Program-made: the position numbers and the translations under genes
In this document: in pieces, positions 31,326 to 37,964 of the stretch
Layout: every line of letters starts with the position of its first letter
How positions within the stretch are numbered: the stretch's first letter is position 1
Origin: Oxynema aestuarii AP17
GTDB lineage: Bacteria; Cyanobacteriota; Cyanobacteriia; Cyanobacteriales; Laspinemataceae
NCBI RefSeq assembly: GCF_012295525.1
Contig: NZ_CP051167.1
Span: 3,207,501-3,271,500 of the forward strand
Length of the DNA stretch: 64,000 nt
Direction of reading: 5' to 3'
Notes under the pieces: model-generated
The model's input: the letters and a program-made list of their open reading frames with translations, nothing else
What the model was told of the DNA's origin: nothing
Databases searched by the model: none

Positions 31326-31383
31326 AGGGGTCATAGGGGGCGATCGCGCCACCACCTGGAAAGTGCAAGCCACCCTCTCACTA

Positions 31384-31490
31384 TATAGCATTCCTAAATC
31401 AGTCGAGTCAGGGCGATCCCTCCAGACCCCTTGGGAGTGGGAGCATCTTGCTCCCTACTTCCGTTACAAATCATTTAGGATTCCTATAGC
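31384..31490. mobile_element. MITE-like inverted-repeat element
   Basis: About 107 bp with imperfect terminal inverted repeats (ATAGCATTCCTAAAT at the left, ATTTAGGATTCCTAT at the right) and a perfect internal hairpin GGGAGCA TCT TGCTCCC at 31439-31455. No coding capacity. It looks like a non-autonomous mobile element of the type dispersed in cyanobacterial genomes; it lies between the small Cys-rich gene and the endonuclease gene. Confidence 0.6.
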
Positions 31491-31598
31491 CTCGTTCGTT
31501 GGAATTAACAACTGAATTTTCTCCGGCCAATCTCATTGACCCTTAGATTTTGGCGTGATACCGTCTAATGCAGAAATCGGTTCGGCGATCGCACTTCT

Positions 31599-32306
31599 AT
31601 GACGAATCAAAATCAATATTTACCTTATATTACTGACAGCAAATTAGAAGCAGCCGTTAGTAACGTCTTGTCAGCTTTTCGCAAAGCTCAAGGAACAACG
31701 GACATTCATAAAAACATCATCGATCCGTTTTCCGCCTTATTTGAGGTTTCTCTATCCAGCATCAGCTACGATAAGTGGATTGAGAAAGAAAAAATCCGAC
31801 AAGCACAAAAAAGTTTACAAAATTCAATCGGTTACTTTCATCAAGAAATTCTGGGCAACCTCAATGGATGGCAAAATCTTGGGGTCGGTCAAACGATAGA
31901 TATTTGCAATCCTAATAAACGAATCATTGCCGAAATTAAAAATAAATACAATACCACCAAAGGAAGCGATAAAGTTAGGATTTACGATACTTTACTTGAC
32001 TCTTTATCTCGACCAAAATATCATCAATTTACAGCCTATTATGTAGAAATAATACCGTCTTCAAAAAAACACTACAATGACTGTTTCACTCCTTCCGATA
32101 ATAAAACTAAACAGCCAAGACCAAGAAACGAAAAAATCAGGAAAATAAGCGGTCAAGACTTTTATGATTTAGCGACAGATTGCGAACAATCTTTGAAGAT
32201 GCTTTTTGACGTTTTACCCCAAGTCATTAGTCATTTAACCTCTAGCACTGAATTGAGTAGTTCGGAGAAGTTCGCCTTTCAAGATCTTTTTAATAAAGCT
32301 TTCTAA
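31599..32306 (+). CDS. Type II restriction endonuclease, Eco47II/Sau96I family
   Basis: A 235-residue protein matching the Eco47II-type endonucleases: N-terminal YITDSKLEAAV and FRKAQG, then NIIDPFSALFEV, SIGYFHQEILG, and the catalytic region VGQTIDICNPNKRIIAEIKNKYNTT (split: Asp, then E-x-K as AEIKNK). Next come GSDKVRIYDTL and a C-terminal ISGQDFYDLATD. Length is normal for the family. Known members cut GGNCC or GGWCC; the exact specificity here cannot be read. It is convergent with a C5 methyltransferase 72 bp away, forming a complete type II restriction-modification system. Codon use is AT-rich. Confidence 0.85.
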   Translation: MTNQNQYLPYITDSKLEAAVSNVLSAFRKAQGTTDIHKNIIDPFSALFEVSLSSISYDKWIEKEKIRQAQKSLQNSIGYFHQEILGNLNGWQNLGVGQTIDICNPNKRIIAEIKNKYNTTKGSDKVRIYDTLLDSLSRPKYHQFTAYYVEIIPSSKKHYNDCFTPSDNKTKQPRPRNEKIRKISGQDFYDLATDCEQSLKMLFDVLPQVISHLTSSTELSSSEKFAFQDLFNKAF

Positions 32307-32378
32307 CTGTTTTATAAACCAAGGCAAATCACACCATAAAAAACATAATTTTAGCCAGATTTACCGGGTTAAGATTCA

Positions 32379-33437
32379 TTAGGATTCATGAGATAAAGCA
32401 TGGAGAATGGCTCGTCCCAAATGATAGGCTAAATTCACTGGAACCGCATTACCAATTTGTTTGTATTGAGAGCCAATACCACCCATAAACTGCCAATCAT
32501 CGGGGAAAGTTTGAATTCTAGCATATTCCCGGACGGTAAAGGGTCGGGTTTCGTCAGGATGACAGCGTTCGGTTTGTTTTTGTGAAGGAGAAGTAGTCAG
32601 TGTTAAACTCGGTTCATCCCAAGCAATACGCCGTGCGATTCCTGTTTTACCACCTCCTAAATAATAATTTTTCATCATGTAGCTTTTCTGAATATCTTCC
32701 GGTAAATGTCGCCAACATCCTCCCGGCGGAACCAATGCTAAAACTGCAGCTTTTTTCGGGCTGTATTTCATTCCTTCTGAAGGGGGAACGTCTTTCAGTG
32801 CATGGCGGAGGGTGAGAATTTTATCCGAAGGTTGGGGATAACGAAAGCTAATCCCCGGGCGAGTTCCAATGATGATGACTCGTTCGCGTTTTTGAGGGAC
32901 GTCATAATTGACGGCATTGAGTAAACGATATTGGACTTGATAACCGAGGGATTCCAATACCGATATAATCGCTTGGAGAGTTTCACCTTTTCGATGACTA
33001 ATTAATCCCCTAACATTTTCAGCTAAAAATAGTTTAGGTTGGACTTCTTTTACGCATCGGGCAAATTCATAGAATAAGGTGCCTCTCGTATCTTCAAGCC
33101 CTAGTTTTTTCCCGGCATAACTAAAAGCTTGGCAGGGAAATCCACCTGTTACTACATCCGCCGACATATCTTGAAAACAGACTCGGGATACATCGTCATG
33201 AATGACTTTCCAATGAGGTCGGTTGTATTGTAGGGTGCCAACCGCATCTTTATCGATTTCGACTAACGTTTGAGTATGTAATCCGGCTTTCTCCAATCCC
33301 AATGCTAAGCCCCCCGCCCCTGCAAACAGTTCGATCGCATTGACTGTAACCTTCGTCTGAAGGGGAACATCAGGATGTTGATAAGGTAAGTCGGGTAATT
33401 CTAATAAATTTAACTGCGTAAACTCGGTAGCACTCAT
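32379..33437 (-). CDS. DNA (cytosine-5)-methyltransferase of the restriction-modification pair
   Basis: Protects host DNA by C5 methylation of the endonuclease target. It has 352 residues. Motif I is ELFAGAGGLALG (about 35-46), the ring-binding Asp/Glu region is VEIDKDAVGTL, and motif IV has the catalytic Cys in TGGFPCQAFSYAG. Motif VI is LAENVRGL, motif VIII VPQKRERVIIIG, motif X IGNAVPVNLAYHLG. The variable target-recognition region (about 200-290) contains CWRHLPEDIQKSYMMKNY. All catalytic motifs are intact. It is convergent with the endonuclease, so independent promoters are needed. The upstream side is 570 bp of non-coding, AT-rich DNA. Confidence 0.92.
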   Translation of the reverse strand: MSATEFTQLNLLELPDLPYQHPDVPLQTKVTVNAIELFAGAGGLALGLEKAGLHTQTLVEIDKDAVGTLQYNRPHWKVIHDDVSRVCFQDMSADVVTGGFPCQAFSYAGKKLGLEDTRGTLFYEFARCVKEVQPKLFLAENVRGLISHRKGETLQAIISVLESLGYQVQYRLLNAVNYDVPQKRERVIIIGTRPGISFRYPQPSDKILTLRHALKDVPPSEGMKYSPKKAAVLALVPPGGCWRHLPEDIQKSYMMKNYYLGGGKTGIARRIAWDEPSLTLTTSPSQKQTERCHPDETRPFTVREYARIQTFPDDWQFMGGIGSQYKQIGNAVPVNLAYHLGRAILHALSHES

Positions 33438-34007
33438 GAGTCAATAGCAATGACGATTGGGAAATATAGATTTTACCTCAAAAAAGCATAGAAAAAATAT
33501 TCTATATGCTGATTTCCTCATTCATTGAATGACTGAAGTAGCAATTATTTGGACTAGAGTTGAGTCTTTAAAAACTTCTATAAACAATTAATTTTATTGG
33601 CTAATCCTACCATATTTGCTAATCTCGATTCAAGTTACAATCCCCAAAAAATAAGCATAATTTGGATGCCGGAGGGGTGGCGGTTTGTGGATGGGGAGTT
33701 GCTCAGGGGTGCGTAAATTTACGCGGGGTATCTTGTGGGATTGATGTTCGCAGTTCATTCCCCACAAGAGGCGGCGGATCGCAGCGAGTGGATGAACTGC
33801 CCGAATCAACTGGCGTTGGAGGCGGCTGAGGAGTTGGCGGGGACGGAGTGACGTTGGGGGCGAGTTGAGTGATTATTATCGTCTCTTATAAATCTTGCTC
33901 AAACAATTTATCAAGAAGAGTGCAGATAATTACAAAAAGTTCATGTAGAAATTTTACAGATTAGTGGCTCATTTAAATACGAACTTACAGTAAAGCAATC
34001 GATTTTT
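33438..34007. other. Gap holding only gene scraps
   Basis: No complete gene. At 33664-33712 and 33744-33851 short open stretches (MPEGWRFVDGELLRGA; NQLALEAAEELAGTE) look like pieces of decayed coding sequence but match nothing I can name. Confidence 0.4.
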
Positions 34008-34685
34008 TTAAGTGTAGTCGGTATCCTTATCTTCTCGCCAATAAAAAATGATTGCTTCATGTGGTATTTTAAAATGATTCAATATTTTTTTTAGATTTTC
34101 TCGAATGCTATTAGCTGATAAGTTAGTTTCAAAAAAGAACCCTTGAACAAATTCCTCTGGAATTCTCATCTTTTCGGGTTGGCGTCCTACATAAACGTTA
34201 CCTTTTCGACGACCGAGAGCAAAGTTGCTTTCGGGAAGGGTTTGAAAAGTGTCATAATCTTTTTTTGCCAAATATTTAATGGTTTCAATGTAAATTGCTT
34301 TCCAAGTATTGAGTCCGGTGTAAAGTTGATTTTCTATTTCCATTGCTCTAGGCCGCTTATAACAAAAGTCTTCATCCAATCGGTGAGGTGGACTATCTGG
34401 GAACTTGACTGGTTTAGCAGAGCGAGCGTCATTTTCTGGTTCGGTTTTTTCAAAATCATTTAAAGCGGTCAATTCTTCAAGTTTTTGAAGGATAGAACCA
34501 ATATTTTGAGCCATTTCATTAAAAGTATCTACTTTTTGATTGTATTCTCTTTTTAGAAGGTATCCTGCCTCTAATGCTTCTGGATCGTTATGGTCTATAC
34601 TCTGCCAAATCTCATCAGACAAAGCGAGTAAATCTTCAGTTAGTTGCTCCAGAGATATCTTTATTTTTCTAGAATGTTCTTTCAT
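34008..34685 (-). CDS. Hypothetical protein linked to the restriction block
   Basis: A 225-residue soluble protein that I do not recognise. The N-terminal half is helical, probably coiled coil (LTEDLLALSDEIWQSID; KVDTFNEMAQNIGSILQKLEEL). A Pro/acidic linker (KTEPENDARSAKPVKFPDSP) follows, and the C-terminal half (about 110-225) looks like a compact domain: IETIKYLAKKDYDTF, ALGRRKGNVYVGRQPE, FFETNLSANSIRENLKKIL, AIIFYWREDKD. The order suggests a two-domain protein with a possible DNA- or ligand-binding C-terminus, but this is a guess. It lies between the methyltransferase and the EVE gene on the same strand as both, in AT-rich DNA, so a role in defence is possible. Confidence 0.6.
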   Translation of the reverse strand: MKEHSRKIKISLEQLTEDLLALSDEIWQSIDHNDPEALEAGYLLKREYNQKVDTFNEMAQNIGSILQKLEELTALNDFEKTEPENDARSAKPVKFPDSPPHRLDEDFCYKRPRAMEIENQLYTGLNTWKAIYIETIKYLAKKDYDTFQTLPESNFALGRRKGNVYVGRQPEKMRIPEEFVQGFFFETNLSANSIRENLKKILNHFKIPHEAIIFYWREDKDTDYT

Positions 34686-34761
34686 TTTCTTTGTTTTGGT
34701 CTTTTAAATGTGGTCAGATTAATAGAGTATTTCTGGAATGGGATCATTTCTGCTATCTTTC

Positions 34762-34794
34762 CTACTCCTTCAACTCATAAACTCGCTACCACCA
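34762..34794 (-). repeat. Partial copy of the EVE gene 3' end
   Basis: On the minus strand GAGTTTATGAGTTGAAGGAG repeats the last codons of the EVE gene (34937-34972, GAGTTTACGAGTTGCTGAAG), with one 3-base deletion and a few substitutions. About 140 bp separate the two copies; that interval has no clear gene. Confidence 0.55.
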
Positions 34795-34936
34795 GGCGGC
34801 AGTGACTGGGTGGTTTTGGCTATCGAGCGATCGCCCCGCCAGTCCGATATCAGTTTGCCCCACTCACTGCCAGGGCTAACAGTTTGAGAGAGGCGATTGG
34901 CTATCGGTCTGAGCCAATCCTCAGTTTCCATCTCAT

Positions 34937-35362
34937 CTACTCCTTCAGCAACTCGTAAACTCTCTTCCACCGATCGGAACTCACTTTAAAGTTGGTCTGG
35001 TTTGGGTTCTTAATCATGGCCAGGTCTTTCAAAACTTCGTCTTTCGTCAGATGCGATCGCAGCAGTGGCTTATCCAGCAGCTTAGTGGTAAACCGGATCC
35101 AAGCTTGGGGGCGAGTACCGATTTTGCTCTTATCTAGCCAGTAGCCGATATCGAGTACCTCGATCAACTTCGTAGCGGGTTCGATCACCTCGGCGATCGC
35201 ATAGATACCAGCGTCAGCACCCGATATCCAGACCAAAACGCCATCACCGGGGGCGATATCCTTCTCATAGCGTGTAACTAGCCAAGACATCCGCTCGAAA
35301 TTTCGCATGGCCGCACGGAGTTTGTAGTATTTGGGATTGCCTTGAAATAACCAGTAAGCCAT
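34937..35362 (-). CDS. EVE-domain protein
   Basis: A stand-alone EVE domain, 141 residues. Landmarks: YWLFQGNPKYY at the start, SWLVTRYEKDIAPGDGVLVW with the EVE core, GIYAIAEVIEP, and C-terminal FKVSSDRWKRVYELL. EVE is a PUA-like fold; family members bind modified bases (such as 5-methylcytosine derivatives) and are often encoded near restriction genes. Its position 1.5 kb from a C5-methyltransferase/endonuclease pair fits that pattern. It carries no fused nuclease. Its 3' end is partly repeated downstream at 34762. Confidence 0.8.
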   Translation of the reverse strand: MAYWLFQGNPKYYKLRAAMRNFERMSWLVTRYEKDIAPGDGVLVWISGADAGIYAIAEVIEPATKLIEVLDIGYWLDKSKIGTRPQAWIRFTTKLLDKPLLRSHLTKDEVLKDLAMIKNPNQTNFKVSSDRWKRVYELLKE

Positions 35363-35684
35363 ATATGCAGGTTGAGGGAATTGTCCCGATCCGAATATAC
35401 AACAAAACTCTTTATCTCTTCTCCACTAAGTTATAAAGATATGTTGAAGATCCCCCCTTCAATCATAGAGCTAAATATCAAGTCGAGTTCGACGATCGCC
35501 CCCTTTGCACCATTTACACATCCGGCGCCGGGGTTAGATCGAGATATCACCACCAGCGATCGCCCCACCCGAATCCACAGCAATTCAAACCTAAAAATGG
35601 AGGGATAATAGAAGAAAGAGGCTGATTTTTTCTAAAAATCAACCCATTCCTACATCAAACTAAACAGAAGATGAGGAGGGAGCC

Positions 35685-36449
35685 ATGTCAGCCTACTACG
35701 ACACGATCGCCAAACCTTATCAACGCTCGAAACAACTACCCTACCGACAAGTAGAAGAATATACGTATTTCAATCTCTTAGGCCCCTTGGAAGGGAAATC
35801 CATCCTCGACCTCGGCTGTGGCGAAGGATTCTACACGCGAAAATTCAAACAACGGGGCGCCTCCCGAGTTCTCGGGGTCGATATCTCCTCGGCGATGATT
35901 GAATTGGCTAACGCCCAAGAACGTCAAAATCCGCTCGGAATTGACTATTTAGTGGCCGATGTTTTGGAATTGGGTTCGCTCGATCGCTTCGATTTGGTCG
36001 TGGCGTCCTATCTGCTCAATTACGCCCAAACTCAAGAACAACTGTTGCAAATGTGTCGGGTTATTTTCGACCATCTCAAGTCCGACGGTCGGTTCGTCAC
36101 GATTAATGACAATAGCGAGCAAGATCCAATCTCTTATCAAGACTGTGCAAAATACGGATATGTCAAGGGCGTCACTCAACCCCTTGAAGAAGGGACGCCG
36201 ATAACATTAACCTTTTTCCTGGAGGAAGAAACCTTCGAGATTGTCAATTATCACTTAAGTCGCACGACTTACGAACGAGCTTTCCGAACGGTTGGATTTA
36301 AGGCCGTTCGTTGGTTTCAACCCCTCGTCCCTCCCACGGCGATCGCCACCTTCGGCGCTCACTTCTGGGAGGACTTTCTCAAGTTCTCACCGATTGTGGG
36401 TATTGAATGCTTGAAAATGCTCCGTAGGGGCGATCGCCATTCTATCTGA
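35685..36449 (+). CDS. Class I SAM-dependent methyltransferase
   Basis: A 254-residue Rossmann-fold methyltransferase. The SAM-binding motif is ILDLGCGEGFYTRKF at residues 40-54; the acidic motif II is VLGVDIS (Asp about 67); VADVLELGSLDRFDLVVAS carries motifs III-IV (split). The N-terminal YYDTIAKPYQRS is typical of small-molecule methyltransferases. AGGAGGGAGCC lies just before the ATG at 35685. The substrate cannot be inferred. It is monocistronic, with inverted repeats at 36489-36573 separating it from the convergent cheB. Composition is back to the HIP1-rich type. The gap 35363-35684 before it has no gene. Confidence 0.82.
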   Translation: MSAYYDTIAKPYQRSKQLPYRQVEEYTYFNLLGPLEGKSILDLGCGEGFYTRKFKQRGASRVLGVDISSAMIELANAQERQNPLGIDYLVADVLELGSLDRFDLVVASYLLNYAQTQEQLLQMCRVIFDHLKSDGRFVTINDNSEQDPISYQDCAKYGYVKGVTQPLEEGTPITLTFFLEEETFEIVNYHLSRTTYERAFRTVGFKAVRWFQPLVPPTAIATFGAHFWEDFLKFSPIVGIECLKMLRRGDRHSI

Positions 36450-36488
36450 ACTAATACCGTTTTTCAAACATGATGAGAGAGGGCGAGG

Positions 36489-36517
36489 GTAGGGATACGG
36501 CAGTGCCGTGTCCCTAC
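36489..36517. repeat. Near-perfect palindromic repeat
   Basis: GTAGGGATACGGCA followed by its near-complement TGCCGTGTCCCTAC around a single G, one wobble pair. This matches a widespread cyanobacterial palindromic repeat type. It lies in the convergent gap between the methyltransferase and cheB. Confidence 0.65.
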
Positions 36518-36526
36518 AGGCGATCC

Positions 36527-36573
36527 ATTTCCATCGAGGTTTTAAAATTTGTGTATAAAATCTCGATGGAAAT
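36527..36573. terminator. 12-bp inverted repeat between convergent genes, possible bidirectional terminator
   Basis: Arms ATTTCCATCGAG (36527-36538) and CTCGATGGAAAT (36562-36573) pair perfectly, and the inner flanks TTTTA/TAAAA extend the pairing. The A/T-rich interior and the position between the stop of the methyltransferase (36449) and the stop of cheB (36672) suggest termination from both sides. Confidence 0.5.
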
Positions 36574-36671
36574 CGAAAAGTGAGAAAACTTTAATTTTCT
36601 ATGCTTTGAAACTATGGCTTGAGGAACAAAATTCTCGCACTACAAACTTCTTACCTTCGACCCTTTCCAGA

Positions 36672-37886
36672 TTACAACCGATGGAACACAATCTTATCGA
36701 GCAGTATCGGGGCGATATCGTTAATCGGGAGAACGTAGCGAGCGGCGCCGAGGGCGATCGCCTCCTTCGGCATTCCGAAAACGACGCAAGTGGCTTCATT
36801 TTGGGCGATCGTGATGCCGCCATTGCGGGCGATCGCGTCCATTCCGTCGGCGCCGTCGCGACCCATTCCCGTCAGTAAAATCCCGAGGGCCGATCGCCCG
36901 TAAAACTTGGCGACCGCTTCAAAAGTCACCGTGACCGAGGGACGATGACCGGAGAGAGGCGGCGCACTCGAATACCAAAACTGCCCGGATCGGTCTAATT
37001 CCAAATGCTTGCCTTCCGGGGGAAAATAAACCTGTCCCGCTTGAGGTCGTTGACCCATTTGGGCGATCGTCACCGTGAGGGCGCATTCGGAATTGAGCCA
37101 ATCCACCAAGCCTTGCAAAAAGCCGTGACTGATATGTTGCACGCAGACCACCGGAACCGGAAAATTCGCGGGGAGTTGAGTCAGGATGGCGTGGAGGGCT
37201 TGCGGTCCTCCCGTCGAGGCCCCGATCGCCACCATGCGGATGTAGGGGGTCGCGCGCTGACTCTCGACGACCTCGGGTTTCGGTTCGAGGGACGGGCGGG
37301 GTCGAGGGGGCGGCGTTCCCAAATGAGGCGAGGGGGCGGGTGGTGTTTTCCTCAACGGCGAAGAGACTGGGGTTCTCGGTTTGACTGGATTTAAACCCGG
37401 ACTAGATTTCGGTGAGGTCAGTTTCGATCGCGGCGGTTCGCTATTAGTTTCGTGGCGCCGTCGGAGAGTAAACACCGCCACCCCGGACAAAACCTTAATT
37501 TTAGTAATCAACTCTTGGGCGAGAGGATCCCCTTGGCAGAGCATTCGATCGCGGGGTTTGGGAAAGACATCGACGGCCCCCGCTTTGAGTAACTTAAACA
37601 CATTGTGGGTATCTTCCGCCTGAACCGAAGAACTAATCACCAAAATCGGGCGGGGAAAATTGGCCATCACTTCCCGGGTAAACTCCAGCCCGTCCATTTT
37701 GGGCATGTGCAGGTCCGTACAGATCACGTCCGGTCGAAGTTTCGGAATCAATTCCAACCCTTCGACCCCGGTGCGCGCCGTTCCCACGATCTCGATTTCT
37801 GGGGCAGCATCGAGTAATCTTTTGAGGATCAAAGTCGCAACGGGCGAGTCCTCCACTAACAATACGCGAATCGGTTTTTTGTTCAT
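36672..37886 (-). CDS. cheB: Chemotaxis protein-glutamate methylesterase CheB
   Basis: Removes methyl groups from methyl-accepting proteins (and can deamidate Gln) to reset sensitivity. It has 404 residues from the ATG at 37886; an in-frame start 12 codons upstream is less likely. The receiver at residues 1-120 has VLLVEDSPVAT and the acceptor Asp in ICTDLHMPKMDG. A Pro-rich linker (TPVSSPLRKTPPAPSPHLG) follows. The esterase domain (about 210-400) has the catalytic Ser in IGASTGGPQ, His in CVQHISHGF and Asp in GMGRDGADGM, all intact. It lies 78 bp downstream of the hybrid CheA. No cheR is in the window, so methylation must come from elsewhere. Confidence 0.94.
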   Translation of the reverse strand: MNKKPIRVLLVEDSPVATLILKRLLDAAPEIEIVGTARTGVEGLELIPKLRPDVICTDLHMPKMDGLEFTREVMANFPRPILVISSSVQAEDTHNVFKLLKAGAVDVFPKPRDRMLCQGDPLAQELITKIKVLSGVAVFTLRRRHETNSEPPRSKLTSPKSSPGLNPVKPRTPVSSPLRKTPPAPSPHLGTPPPRPRPSLEPKPEVVESQRATPYIRMVAIGASTGGPQALHAILTQLPANFPVPVVCVQHISHGFLQGLVDWLNSECALTVTIAQMGQRPQAGQVYFPPEGKHLELDRSGQFWYSSAPPLSGHRPSVTVTFEAVAKFYGRSALGILLTGMGRDGADGMDAIARNGGITIAQNEATCVVFGMPKEAIALGAARYVLPINDIAPILLDKIVFHRL

Positions 37887-37964
37887 GTTTCTTCGTTCAA
37901 GGTGCGCGAAGCGTCGAATCAAGAACGGCTGCGATCGACCTCGAACTTGCTCCAGCCAACGGGA

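Noticed and set aside
34770-34970. A 66-codon frame between the unknown protein and the EVE gene
   Set aside because: It overlaps the EVE 3' end and spans the duplicated tail; no start signal and no recognisable protein features.
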